Positions 1 to 8,367 of a stretch of DNA of 53,244 bases are shown in pieces. The DNA lies in NCBI GenBank assembly GCA_012744475.1, contig JAAYBV010000071.1, forward strand, positions 1 to 53,244. The letters are read 5' to 3'. A model generated the notes under the pieces. It did no database searches. It worked only from the letters and a program-made list of their open reading frames with translations, and was not told the origin of the DNA. The translations under genes and the position numbers were made by a program. The DNA is from Phycisphaerae bacterium. GTDB lineage: Bacteria; Planctomycetota; Phycisphaerae; Sedimentisphaerales; Anaerobacaceae. The first letter of the stretch is position 1; every line of letters starts with the position of its first letter.

Positions 1-2
1 AG

Positions 3-38
3 ATCGCCGAGATCGAACTGCTCGGCGCCGCCCAGTAG
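3..38 (+). CDS. 3' end of an upstream gene (partial)
   Basis: The first bases read in frame as IAEIELLGAAQ followed by a TAG stop at 36-38. Only eleven codons are visible, so no family can be named. The support is the very strong terminator hairpin about 50 bases downstream on the same strand, which implies a transcript arriving from the left. Confidence 0.4.
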   Translation: MAEIELLGAAQ

Positions 39-90
39 CATTCGCTCCTGGTAACGGTCGAAGCCGCCTCATCGCGGCGAGAGGTATGTC

Positions 91-124
91 AAGGGGCCTG
101 TACCACCGCGGTACAGGCCCCTTT
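91..124 (+). terminator. Rho-independent terminator
   Basis: A perfect 14-bp stem (91-104 with 110-123) closes a 5-base loop ACCGC and is followed by a short T-rich stretch (CTTTCTCGTT). It ends the plus-strand transcript of the partial gene at the window start and also separates it from the minus-strand lipoprotein gene. Confidence 0.75.
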
Positions 125-201
125 CTCGTTGGTCGTGTCTTCTCACGCAGGCGTCGTTTGCCTTGGCTGCGGCATGACTCCGACCCGGCGGGTCCGGAGA
201 G

Positions 202-582
202 TCATTGCCCCGCGAGGTGCTGGAGGCTGTCGCCGCCGAAGCAGTCTTTGGTCCGGACTTTGACGCCCAGCGGGAATCCTCTGACTTGACGATAGCCTTT
301 GCCGGTCATGCAGCCGTTGAATGTGTTGGCCTCGTCCAGTTCCCGGTTGGCCTGTTCGAGCAGTTCATTGTCCATCTGCCAGGGCCGGTCCCGCTCCACG
401 CTATCGCGGTAACGCAGAACGTGCTCTTCCTGTGCCCGGGCCAGCGCCTGCCGATGGCATTCCCGGCAGTCTGCCGCGATCTGCTCGATCGTCCGCTCGG
501 CGCTGAACCAGTACATCCTCGATCGGGATTGGCACCCCAGACAAACCAGGCTTGCCAAAACCATAACAACGATTCTGCTCAT
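202..582 (-). CDS. Small exported protein, probable lipoprotein
   Basis: 126 residues. The N-terminus (MSRIVVMVLASLVCLGC) is a short hydrophobic signal ending in a lipobox-like Cys17, although Cys rather than Leu sits at -3. The mature part is polar and charged, with a Cys39-Arg-Glu-Cys42-His43 motif, a helical Glu/Arg-rich middle and a C-terminal NGCMTGKGYRQV stretch of a kind seen in small proteobacterial lipoproteins. CXXCH is the heme c attachment pattern, but with further cysteines nearby a disulfide is as likely. It is transcribed away from the gene at 813; a TATAAT box lies 65 bases upstream. No function is recognised. Confidence 0.7.
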   Translation of the reverse strand: MSRIVVMVLASLVCLGCQSRSRMYWFSAERTIEQIAADCRECHRQALARAQEEHVLRYRDSVERDRPWQMDNELLEQANRELDEANTFNGCMTGKGYRQVRGFPLGVKVRTKDCFGGDSLQHLAGQ

Positions 583-646
583 CCGTCTGCTGCCTCCTTT
601 GAGTTCTCACGCCGGGAACCCACTCCTCTCGACCATTTTTCTGACA

Positions 647-652
647 ATTATA
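647..652 (-). promoter_or_regulatory. Candidate -10 box for the lipoprotein at 202-582
   Basis: Perfect TATAAT on the minus strand, about 65 bases before the start codon at 582. No convincing -35 hexamer is found at 16-18 bases, so this is a weak call. Confidence 0.35.
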
Positions 653-812
653 GCTTGCTTTTTGGCGCAGCGACAGCATACTGATGCATGTATACAGCCC
701 CGAATCCGCATCTTTGATCGCACCGTCAGGCGCAAACACCTGAGACTGTCACCTACGGGCGCCGAACCGTATGAGGACATGTTCTACGTGTGGCATTGGA
801 AAGGGTCCTGCC

Positions 813-1607
813 ATGAAGAAGCTCCTTGTGGTCGCACTTGTGACGATGGCGGCTGGGTGCCCACCCACGACGCTTCGAGACGTCAAGAGAGAACTGGGCG
901 AGGGAGGATATGCCTTGTGGTATCCGGCGGAGGAAGGCGTCGAACCCGGTCAAATCTGGATCACCAACGGAAAGAAGAAGCATATTCAGCAACTCCGCCC
1001 CAGCGCGCTCAGTCTGTATGGGCCGCATGCGGCTGCGTTCAAGACGCTCGCCAAGACCGTCAATGCGAATCTGAGCCTTGACCTATCGTTTGGCGGCGAG
1101 GTCCTGGGGGAAATCGGTGAATTGGGAGCCCTGCTGAGCACGGGCACCGTCAAGGAGGTGAGACTGGACTTCGGGCAGACCCGCATATCGCGGCTCGTTC
1201 TCGGCGATCTGAATGAACCGAACATCACGAGCCGTTTGCCGGCGGGATACCTGGACGACCTCGCCAAGGTCAAGACGTTGGATCACCACGTTCTCGTCAC
1301 GGCCGTCGTCACCTCTTCAGGCCTGAAGTATATCTTTACCTGTGACGACACGAGCAAACTCCAGGCGAACGCGCCCGCGATCAGCGAGCTGATCGGCGCC
1401 GATTTCGAGCTGAACGTCAGCAGCAGCAAGAAGGCGACGTGGGAGATACCGACCACCGATGTGCTGGCGATCGGCGTTGCGTTCGGCTCCGGCGACGTCG
1501 TGCGTCTGCGCGACCAGGACGTCAAGGCGCAAATGCCGAGCGTCGAGAGTACCTTGCTGATGCTGAAGAACACCGACCTCCGGCAGCTCATGGAGAGCCA
1601 CCCGTAG
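813..1607 (+). CDS. Lipoprotein of unknown function
   Basis: 264 residues from the ATG at 813, chosen over an upstream in-frame ATG at 771 because it starts a classical lipoprotein signal (MKKLLVVALVTMAAGC, lipidated Cys16) and has GGAAAGG 8 bases upstream. The mature protein has alternating hydrophobic segments and reads like a compact globular domain, with stretches such as EVRLDFGQTRISRLVLGD and EIPTTDVLAIGVAFGSGD. It ends in LRQLMESHP. I do not recognise the family. It converges on the metacaspase gene at 1730, with only a weak inverted repeat between them. Confidence 0.75.
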   Translation: MKKLLVVALVTMAAGCPPTTLRDVKRELGEGGYALWYPAEEGVEPGQIWITNGKKKHIQQLRPSALSLYGPHAAAFKTLAKTVNANLSLDLSFGGEVLGEIGELGALLSTGTVKEVRLDFGQTRISRLVLGDLNEPNITSRLPAGYLDDLAKVKTLDHHVLVTAVVTSSGLKYIFTCDDTSKLQANAPAISELIGADFELNVSSSKKATWEIPTTDVLAIGVAFGSGDVVRLRDQDVKAQMPSVESTLLMLKNTDLRQLMESHP

Positions 1608-1690
1608 GATACCCCTTTCTGGGAATCCGGTTGCGACGCCCGGACCGGTCCGATCCCACGTCACCTGCAAAAGGTCCGCTGGACAACGAT

Positions 1691-1710
1691 GCGCCTTGCG
1701 ACACAGGCGC
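1691..1710. other. Weak inverted repeat between convergent genes
   Basis: GCGCCT (1691-1696) pairs with AGGCGC (1705-1710) around an 8-base loop. It lies between the stop codons of the convergent genes at 813-1607 and 1730-2866, but it lacks a T run, so its role as a terminator is unproven. Confidence 0.2.
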
Positions 1711-1729
1711 CGCATTCTGCCTGCGTTCC

Positions 1730-2866
1730 TTACGGCTTCTTTATGGTGTACGGACGCTGGTGAATGAACGGCTGGGCCGCGACCGGGTCGCTGGCTACGA
1801 AGAACGCGGGCTCCTGGTCTGCGTACTGCTGCTTGACGGCGTCGAGGATATCCTGGTGGAACTTCTTGTGGTCCCCGTTGAAGGCGCCTTCGTTCCAGAC
1901 CTCCGTGAGAGCCAGTGTGAAGAGCCCGTTGACGCCGACTTCGGCCGACCCTTGGGGGTCTTCGCACCCGGAGATCAGAATGACTGATGCCTTGAGGGAC
2001 GCCGGCGTTTCTCTGGGTGCCGCTCTGCCCAGTCTCACATAGAATGACTGGTTTCTCTTGTAGGTATCGATCAGGACTGTCGGTGGGGCCAACCTTGCGA
2101 GAACCAAGCCTTCTTCCTCATCCGAGTCGAGGGGGGAAGCGAGATTCGCATCGGTGACAGGGCGGATGGGGCGAACGCGCAGGATGCCCTCACGGAGTTC
2201 CGGCTGCGTCTCGATCGCTTCACGAACCCGTGGGCGAGCCAGGACGGCTTGCCGATCCAGCGTCGGCATCGTGGCTGCGCTCCGCCACTGTGCGTTCAAC
2301 TCGTTCATCCGCGCCGCAGAAGCCTCAAGATCCGACTTCGTCATCTTGATTACTGTGCCGCTGTGGCAACTGTCGGAGAAGACCAGAATGCGCACCCCTG
2401 CCTCGAATTTCATCCAGGCCCCGTGCAACTCATCGTCGATGAGCTGTCCATCGTACAGGCACCAAGTCTCGTCCCAGCCATCGGTCTCATCGCCATTCTC
2501 GTCCGCGACCTGGCCGCCGTGGCCGGAGTAACTGACCACCAGCAGGTCGCCGGACCTCAGCGTCTTGGCCAGCGTGTCCAGTTCACCGAGCACCGCAACA
2601 CGTGTAGCCTGAGCCGTAAGAAGTCTGTCGACGTTCAGGCCCTGGCTGACGGCGATGGCTGCCATGTCCTTTGCGTCATGCTCGCAGGCGTACAGCCTCC
2701 CGTTCCACCCGCCATAGTGTGCCGGATCGACCTCGTTCAGGCCGATCGCGAGGGCGTAACCTCTTTCTTCTACCCCGTCTTCGCAGCCTGGGAACACCGC
2801 CATCGTTACCGCGATGCCAAGGACCACAAAGAGAACACGACCGGGATGATACGTGAGCTTTCTCAT
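1730..2866 (-). CDS. Caspase-fold (type I metacaspase-like) lipoprotein
   Basis: 378 residues. A hydrophobic signal ends at a lipobox-like FPGC (Cys28). The peptidase C14 domain follows at once: GYALAIGLNEVD is the first strand, the catalytic His116 lies in SYSGHGG, the acidic ADENGDETDGWDE loop of metacaspases follows, and the catalytic Cys167 lies in FSDSCHSG. Both members of the dyad are present, so activity is expected, with Arg/Lys specificity if it behaves like type I metacaspases. The region after about residue 320 (ILISGCEDPQGSAEVG...GLFTLAL) is the usual second half of the fold. It is unusual in being exported and lipid-anchored rather than cytoplasmic. The gene lies downstream of the GTPase at 3116-3835 on the same strand, 249 bases away, with a possible promoter of its own. 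Confidence 0.9.
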   Translation of the reverse strand: MRKLTYHPGRVLFVVLGIAVTMAVFPGCEDGVEERGYALAIGLNEVDPAHYGGWNGRLYACEHDAKDMAAIAVSQGLNVDRLLTAQATRVAVLGELDTLAKTLRSGDLLVVSYSGHGGQVADENGDETDGWDETWCLYDGQLIDDELHGAWMKFEAGVRILVFSDSCHSGTVIKMTKSDLEASAARMNELNAQWRSAATMPTLDRQAVLARPRVREAIETQPELREGILRVRPIRPVTDANLASPLDSDEEEGLVLARLAPPTVLIDTYKRNQSFYVRLGRAAPRETPASLKASVILISGCEDPQGSAEVGVNGLFTLALTEVWNEGAFNGDHKKFHQDILDAVKQQYADQEPAFFVASDPVAAQPFIHQRPYTIKKP

Positions 2867-3051
2867 GGCGAGTCTCCTTAAACAACGTTTGGTGAGAAGA
2901 ACGACGTTGGTCTATTCATACCGATTCCCTCTCGGCCCAACCAGGGATGCCGTCCGGCGTGCGATGCCTCGATGGTGTCTCGTCTACGGTGCCGCGGTCG
3001 CAAACCCGACACGCACAGCTTCCTTCAGGAAACAGCAGGCCTCTCGAAAGA

Positions 3052-3080
3052 GATATAGGGAAAATGCTCGAAGTTCTGAA
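3052..3080 (-). promoter_or_regulatory. Candidate promoter for the metacaspase gene
   Basis: On the minus strand TTCAGA (3075-3080), a 17-base spacer and TATATC (3052-3057). It would give an untranslated leader of roughly 180 bases, long for a simple promoter, so confidence is modest. Confidence 0.35.
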
Positions 3081-3115
3081 GTCGGTGGAGCGTTTCGGAT
3101 GTCGCGTGAGTGCGA

Positions 3116-3835
3116 CTACCCGGCCAGTTGCTGGGCGAGGTGGGCGAGGACGGCGTCGATCAGGGCGGTTCCCTGAGGGGTCTGGATGGAGATGCACTCG
3201 AAGATGGGGATGGCGCCGACGCGGTCGGCGCCGAGGACCACCGACAGATGCCGATGGAGCACCTCCCGGATGCCGACCGTAAGCTCGCCGCACTCATCGG
3301 CGTCGATCTTGTCGCGTTTGTTGAGCACGACCACAATCTCGCGGAGCTTCTTCTGCGCGTGGCGTCCTTTGCGAAGCACGGTGTCCAGGCGGCTGCAGAA
3401 CAGCGAGAGCCAGTGAATGGTCGCGCTGATGGCTTTGCCTCCATCGAGCATGATGACGACGGCATGCGGCTTTCGCTCGCCGACCAGGCTGGCGTGCTGA
3501 ACGGGTCCGGTCTGTCCCGGCGTGTCGACCGTCCGCCGGACGTTCAGCACGAGTCCCAATCCGCCCGACCGAGAAACGGCGGGATCGCCTGCCAGTGTGA
3601 GCACGAACGTCGGCGATTTCGTAAGCCCGTAGGTCATCTCCCGCTCGCCTTCGGGGTGCAGACGGCCGAGCTGCAGATACTCGGCGAACTTGCTCTTGCC
3701 CGCGCTGCTGGGGCCGAGCACGAGGATCTCCTTGCCCGTGGCGTAGGTCCTCAGCCGGGCCAAGCCCTTCGGCCGGCCGCGCCGCAAGGCCTTGTCCTCT
3801 GAGATATCGAAAGCTCCCTTGCCCTTGGCGTCCAT
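3116..3835 (-). CDS. Ras-like small GTPase
   Basis: 239 residues from the ATG at 3835 (MDAKGKGAF), preferred over a start at 3922 because GGGGGA lies just upstream of it. The G motifs are present in order: P-loop GPSSAGKS (41-48), switch II DTPGQ (104-108) and NKRD (172-175). There is no signal peptide or membrane segment, so it is cytosolic. The DTPGQ form and the overall size resemble Ras/Rab/MglA-type signalling GTPases rather than translation factors. The insert between P-loop and switch II is long (about 50 residues). It is downstream of the HEAT-repeat gene (131-base gap) and upstream of the metacaspase on the same strand. Partner and pathway are unknown. Confidence 0.85.
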   Translation of the reverse strand: MDAKGKGAFDISEDKALRRGRPKGLARLRTYATGKEILVLGPSSAGKSKFAEYLQLGRLHPEGEREMTYGLTKSPTFVLTLAGDPAVSRSGGLGLVLNVRRTVDTPGQTGPVQHASLVGERKPHAVVIMLDGGKAISATIHWLSLFCSRLDTVLRKGRHAQKKLREIVVVLNKRDKIDADECGELTVGIREVLHRHLSVVLGADRVGAIPIFECISIQTPQGTALIDAVLAHLAQQLAG

Positions 3836-3966
3836 TCCGCATTCCCCCGGAGCCAGTGCTGAGAAGCGTCGGCTCCCGATCCCGATGCGCATCGGAACCG
3901 AGAGCGCTTGCGGTCGCCGCACGACGCTGCGATCATCATTGAGTACGCGACACCCCGCGCCCGCGG

Positions 3967-5913
3967 CTATATCTTGCTCAGGGCCTCCCGGGCTCGGCGC
4001 TTTGTGCCGTTATTTCCCGATTTCTCGGCCACCATGCGCAGCGCCTGCTGCCGCTGTTCCTTCGAGAGTCCCGGGGTCTCGGCACCGGCGATCTTGACGA
4101 TGGCCGAATACGCTTCTTCCGCGACCGCCGGGTCCTGCGCCAGCGTGGTCAGCAGTTCGAGCGAATCGCTGCTGGGGGCCTCGCCCAGAACCGCGATCGC
4201 CAGGCGTTCCTCCTCAGGGCGTTTGATCTGCGGCCGCAGGTCCATGACCCTTGCCACCTTCTGGTTGTTGCTGAGCTTTGTGTTGCCTCGAACGTGCTGG
4301 AGATAGCCGCGCAACGCCAGCACCTGGTGCGACATCTTGGCGCCCGATTGCGTCAGACGCAGCAGGGCGTCTCCGGCCTCGGTGTCCTCGGGCCAGTTGT
4401 TGGGCCAGGTCGAGAGAATCCGCACCGCCTCGTCCTGGACGGTCGCGTCGTTGCCGGCGATGGCCGCCTTGACGGCGCCCAGGGCCTCGGTTCCGCCGAC
4501 CACGGCCAGCGCATGCAGTCCGATGATGTGAAGCGAGCTGTCGCTGCTCTTGGTCAGAGGCAGCAGGTGCGGCACGCTCTTGACGCCGGAGCGGCCTGTG
4601 ACCGCCAGCAGGGCCTTTTCGATGCTGCTGCGCTCGGCGGAACCGGCTGTCTTCTGGAGGAGCTTGGTCAGGTCGGCCACCTGCTGGTCGCGCCCCAGAA
4701 CGCCGACTGCCTGGATGGCCGCACCGCGAACGCCGGCATCCGCATCTTCAATGCTCGAAACGATCGCAGGAAGGGCCGCTCCAATCTCCCTTTGCCCCGC
4801 CAGTTCGATGAGAACCTGCCGCGTCTTGCCCTTGGCGTCCGGGAGCCGGGCCGCGAGGTCAGCGTCCACCTCTTTGCCGCGCAGTCTCGAAAGCGTTTCC
4901 TGAGCGGCCTTTCCGAGTTCGGCATCGCCTTCGGTCGCCGCCGCAAGCAGGGTGGGAACACACGCGACATCGCCCAAGCGGATCAGGATATTGATGGCGG
5001 TGATGCGCAGCGACTTCGGGCCGCCTTGGGCTGCTCGCAGGACGGCGGGTGACACTGCGTCATCATTGCGGTCGGCCAGCGCCAGCAGCAGCAGGGGACG
5101 CTTCTCGGGGCTGAGGCGATCCAACTCGGCCGCCAGCGCCTCGGTGACATCGCGTCCGGCCAGCTCTCTGGCCGTACGCAGGCCGATGCCGAACCTTCCT
5201 TTGTCCGCCGATTCCAGTTGCTCGATCAACAGGCCGATGCCGCCGGACTTGCGGGCCAGGATCGCCCCTCGAATCGCTTCCAACCGTCGCTGGTTGGGCA
5301 CATCCGCCTGGCGGATGGCGTCGTAGAGCCTCACCGCTTCCGCTGGCTGGTCCTTCGCCAGATACCACTCGGCGCAGAGGACGCCGCCTTCGGCTACCGC
5401 CGAGCGCGCCGCCGCCGGCGATCTGGTCAGGGCCTGCAAGAGGGCCTTGGCGGCGCGGTCGCCACCGATGTGGCCCAGTGCCACCGCTGCCGCGGATGCC
5501 ACGTCCGCATCGTTATCGCCGAGTTTCTGCACAAGCCCGTCGACGGCCATCGCATCGCGACGCACGCCGATCGAGTTGATGGCTCCAACCAGAAGACGGC
5601 CCTGCAACGTGCCCATCGCCTCGCGCAGCGCCTCGTCGGCCGCCGGACCGGGAATCACTTCGAGCGCAATTCGCGCCCACGACGCCAGTTCCTTGTCGGC
5701 CAGCAGCGGCATCAGACTGGGCACCGCCTCTTCGGTGCCGTAGATGGCCAGTTGTTTGCACGTTATGGCCTTCTCCGCAGACGCGGCGTTCGATTGAAGC
5801 ACCGCGATCAGTTCGCGCTGTTTGGTCGCCTGGTCCTGGCCGACCGCTGCCGCCGCAGCGAGAACCGCGATCAGAAGAACAAGCCCGATGAAGTGTCTAT
5901 TCGCAACGTTCAT
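3967..5913 (-). CDS. Exported HEAT-repeat protein
   Basis: 648 residues. A Sec signal (HFIGLVLLIAVLAAAAAVGQ) is followed by a long series of HEAT/PBS-type helical repeats, recognisable from DADVRGAAIQAVGVLGRD and DADVASAAAVALGHIGGD. Repeats run from about residue 55 to 500, and the remainder is also helical. Such solenoids are binding scaffolds; no catalytic motif is visible. The start has GAGGA 7 bases upstream. The gene follows the Tat-exported Gfo/Idh/MocA protein by only 45 bases, so the two are probably co-transcribed, and planctomycetes often pair sugar-related secreted proteins with HEAT scaffolds. The ligand is unknown. Confidence 0.88.
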   Translation of the reverse strand: MNVANRHFIGLVLLIAVLAAAAAVGQDQATKQRELIAVLQSNAASAEKAITCKQLAIYGTEEAVPSLMPLLADKELASWARIALEVIPGPAADEALREAMGTLQGRLLVGAINSIGVRRDAMAVDGLVQKLGDNDADVASAAAVALGHIGGDRAAKALLQALTRSPAAARSAVAEGGVLCAEWYLAKDQPAEAVRLYDAIRQADVPNQRRLEAIRGAILARKSGGIGLLIEQLESADKGRFGIGLRTARELAGRDVTEALAAELDRLSPEKRPLLLLALADRNDDAVSPAVLRAAQGGPKSLRITAINILIRLGDVACVPTLLAAATEGDAELGKAAQETLSRLRGKEVDADLAARLPDAKGKTRQVLIELAGQREIGAALPAIVSSIEDADAGVRGAAIQAVGVLGRDQQVADLTKLLQKTAGSAERSSIEKALLAVTGRSGVKSVPHLLPLTKSSDSSLHIIGLHALAVVGGTEALGAVKAAIAGNDATVQDEAVRILSTWPNNWPEDTEAGDALLRLTQSGAKMSHQVLALRGYLQHVRGNTKLSNNQKVARVMDLRPQIKRPEEERLAIAVLGEAPSSDSLELLTTLAQDPAVAEEAYSAIVKIAGAETPGLSKEQRQQALRMVAEKSGNNGTKRRAREALSKI

Positions 5914-5958
5914 GAGTATCCTCGTATTTCAGGTGGACTCTTTCGAAAAGGTCGGACA

Positions 5959-7272
5959 TCAGATCCGCCACGGTTCGCGCAGCGCCTCGGAGCGCAGGCG
6001 ATTGGCCTGTTCGTCGCCGATGAACTCGCACTTCTGCGGATCGAACCGGACCTTGCGGTTCAGGAACAGGGCGACGTTGGCGGCGTGGCAGGCGATGTGC
6101 GCCCAGCATGCCGCGTCGGCGTTGGCCCGGGTCTGGGCCCGCGACTTGACGCAGTCGAGGAAATCGCGCACGTGGAAGTCCGCCGGATAGCCCGGAATCT
6201 TGGCGCCTCGGCGCGTCAGCAGGTCGGGCGAGCTGGCGCCGAATTCCGCATCGTCACCGGTCTCGACCCATCCGGTCGTGCCTTCGTAGCGAACCGGGCA
6301 GGAGCCCAGCGGTAGCCACCCGTCATTGCGCATGACCAGCTTGACGCCGTTGGCGTAGCGGGCGTGCAGTTGTCCGTTGACCGGCTCGTACTCGACCGGG
6401 GCGGTGTCGTCACTCTGGTTGGCCCACTGGCACAAGTCCACGCAGTGCGAGCCCCATTCGAGACATCCGCCACCGACCATGCCGCCGCCTTTCTCGAAGT
6501 TGAATCCGTCGAGGAGTTTGCGGTTATAGGGTCGCCATGCGGCCGGTCCGAGATACGCATCCCAGTCCACCTGGTCGCGGGGCGGCTCGGGTTCGGCCGG
6601 CAGCCAGCCGCTCACCGAGGTCCCCAGCCCGCCGGGGTGGGCGTGCAGCGTGACCAGTTGGCCGAGCCTCCCGCTGTGGGCCAGTTCGACCGCGTAGGCG
6701 AAGTTGGGCAGGCTGCGGCGCTGCGTGCCGGCCTGGAACACGCGGCCGGTGCGCCGGAAAACGTCCGCCAGGGCGAGGCTCTGGGCGATGTTCTTCGTGC
6801 AGGGCTTCTCGCAGTAGACGTCCTTGCCGGCCTTGGCCGCCATGATCGAGGCGGTCGCATGCCAGTTCGGCCCGGTGGCGATCAGCAGCGCGTCGATGTC
6901 GTCTCGTGCCAGCAGCTCGCGCATGTCGATGTACGCGGTGCAGTCGTGGTTTCCGTAGCGGGCGTCGGCCATGTCCTTGGCGCGTTTGCGCCGGTCGCCT
7001 CGCACGTCGCAGACCGCGATGCATTGCAGGTCCTCCTCGTGCAGGAAGCAGCCGAGGACGTAGCTGCCGCGTCCGCCGATGCCGATGGCACCCAGCGTGA
7101 TGCGTTCACTCGGCGCGACGGCGCCGGCCTTGCCCAGCGCGCTGCTGGGGATCACCTGGGGCAGGGCCAGCAAAGCGCCGGCTTTCATTGCCGTCTTGAG
7201 GAATTGTCGCCGGCCCGGGCGGATGGTCCCCTCGGGCAGGTTGTTGCGGGTTTTCGTCGTCACGCTCTTCAT
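5959..7272 (-). CDS. Tat-exported Gfo/Idh/MocA family protein
   Basis: 437 residues. A twin-arginine signal (RPGRRQFLKTAMKAGALLAL) precedes the NAD(P)-binding Rossmann half, with glycine motif GAIGIGGRG around residue 60 and the family EKP motif (YCEKPCTKN) around 155. The C-terminal half carries the usual alpha/beta substrate domain, with conserved GGGCLEWGSHCVDLCQW and DFLDCVKSR. Cytoplasmic relatives oxidise or epimerise sugars. Exported planctomycete members resemble GH109-type enzymes, which keep a bound NAD and cleave glycosides by a redox mechanism, so either role is possible. AAGGGA lies just before the start codon. It heads a probable operon with the HEAT-repeat gene. Confidence 0.9.
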   Translation of the reverse strand: MKSVTTKTRNNLPEGTIRPGRRQFLKTAMKAGALLALPQVIPSSALGKAGAVAPSERITLGAIGIGGRGSYVLGCFLHEEDLQCIAVCDVRGDRRKRAKDMADARYGNHDCTAYIDMRELLARDDIDALLIATGPNWHATASIMAAKAGKDVYCEKPCTKNIAQSLALADVFRRTGRVFQAGTQRRSLPNFAYAVELAHSGRLGQLVTLHAHPGGLGTSVSGWLPAEPEPPRDQVDWDAYLGPAAWRPYNRKLLDGFNFEKGGGMVGGGCLEWGSHCVDLCQWANQSDDTAPVEYEPVNGQLHARYANGVKLVMRNDGWLPLGSCPVRYEGTTGWVETGDDAEFGASSPDLLTRRGAKIPGYPADFHVRDFLDCVKSRAQTRANADAACWAHIACHAANVALFLNRKVRFDPQKCEFIGDEQANRLRSEALREPWRI

Positions 7273-7443
7273 GTCGATCCCTTCCCATCTGTGCTACTGA
7301 TCGTTTCCTGCCTCGAAGCGCGGCAATCCGAAGAGCCAAGCGGTGTTCGCTGGACGGTGCGACACCGGTCGGTATCGTCAAGATGGCCTCTCGAAGCTGA
7401 CGGACATGATAGAGCGCCCGGCCGCCGGCGGCAAGCGTTTGTC

Positions 7444-7571
7444 GGGGCGAATCGTGATTGGCCGTTTGCCGTGTGCCCACACGGGCGTACCGCTCGTGGT
7501 GTGCCGGTAGGGGCGAATGATGATTCGCTCCCACGCGTCGGGCCGTTTGCAGTGTGCCCGTGAGGGCATAC
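7444..7571. repeat. Imperfect direct repeat with palindromic parts (interspersed-repeat patch)
   Basis: Two units, 7444-7490 and 7510-7571, share GGGGCGAAT at their left ends and GGCCGTTTGC(C/A)GTGTGCCC further on (18 of 19 identical), each ending in a GCCC...GGGC mini-hairpin and a TAC. In the second unit GGGGCGAAT (7510-7518) pairs with ATTCGCTCC (7523-7531) around a GATG loop, with one G.T wobble. The patch sits in a 412-base gene-free stretch (7273-7684). No transposase is present, so a REP/MITE-like non-autonomous element is the best description. Nothing else is recognised in 7273-7443. Confidence 0.65.
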
Positions 7572-7684
7572 AAATGCTGGCAGCCGGATGAATAGCATCT
7601 CACGACGCCACTACAAACGACGAACAGGGAACGGACGCTGCGGCGTAGTTGGGACAAGGTACTACGATGACGGATGCGATGGAA

Positions 7685-8098
7685 TCAGGCCTTGGGGCCA
7701 TTCCCGGTGCGTTTGGACCGGCCCTTGGCTTTGGCGCCTTCGCGGGCCGTCGTCGGCCTGGGTTTGCGGGACCTGCTTTTATGACGCGTCTGGGCGGGCT
7801 TCGCCTGCGCCGGCGTCTTCCTGGTGGCCTTGCGTTTGGTGTCGGATTCGGCTTCCTGGGGTAAGGTGGGCTTGGCCGGTTCGGCCTTGGCCGCCAGTTC
7901 GTCGCGGAGTCGGGCGATCAGCGTGTCTTTCTCGCGCGACGCTTTTTCGTTCTCGTCGAGCTTGCGTCGAACGTCGTCCAGTTGGCGTTGAGCTTCGGCA
8001 AGCTGAGCAGCTTGCGACGGAGACATGAGATCGACGTTTGGGTCGAGGATGTACTTGAAGGCCTGGCCGGACCTGGCGACTATTCCATGCAGATTCAT
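7685..8098 (-). CDS. Coiled-coil protein with basic Lys/Arg/Pro/Ala-rich tail
   Basis: 137 residues. A short hydrophobic start (MNLHGIVARSGQAFKYIL) is followed by a strongly heptad-like helix (about 25-72, LAEAQRQLDDVRRKLDENEK) and a low-complexity basic tail (KRKATRKTPAQAKPAQTRHK and further Arg/Lys/Pro). The tail resembles histone H1-like or phasin-type bacterial proteins and could bind DNA or polyanions. No family is recognised. It has an excellent promoter about 90 bases upstream (8187-8215) and appears to be monocistronic. Confidence 0.7.
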   Translation of the reverse strand: MNLHGIVARSGQAFKYILDPNVDLMSPSQAAQLAEAQRQLDDVRRKLDENEKASREKDTLIARLRDELAAKAEPAKPTLPQEAESDTKRKATRKTPAQAKPAQTRHKSRSRKPRPTTAREGAKAKGRSKRTGNGPKA

Positions 8099-8186
8099 GG
8101 CGTTCCCCTTCCTCCGGTTGCATCGTCATTGCGGCGGCGCATCCCTTCGCCTCCCTGCACCGAGCGCGGCACCTCCTGTCCACCCG

Positions 8187-8215
8187 TATATAGTATACAA
8201 ACCAATCGTGTGCAA
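8187..8215 (-). promoter_or_regulatory. Sigma70-type promoter for the coiled-coil gene
   Basis: On the minus strand TTGCAC (8210-8215), a spacer of exactly 17 bases and TATATA (8187-8192). It fires toward the gene starting at 8098, giving a leader of about 80 bases. Confidence 0.6.
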
Positions 8216-8285
8216 GGCCCCACCCTTTCCCCGAGCCTGAGCTCGAAGGTTATCGGAAGCGCGAGGTTTGGCAGGGAGCCGGCGG

Positions 8286-8314
8286 TTGAGTTTCCGCGCT
8301 CCCTTTGATAGGCT
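8286..8314 (+). promoter_or_regulatory. Possible promoter for the thioesterase gene
   Basis: TTGAGT (8286-8291), 17-base spacer, TAGGCT (8309-8314). The -10 match is poor (three of six), so this is tentative; position relative to the start at 8368 is reasonable. Confidence 0.3.
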
Positions 8315-8367
8315 GTGGGTGCTGCGTGCGAAGGCGCGCGGCGAATCACCCACAGACAGGATTTACG

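Noticed and set aside
7436-7575. Possible CRISPR array
   Set aside because: Only two diverged units, no regular spacers and no cas genes; it is an interspersed repeat.
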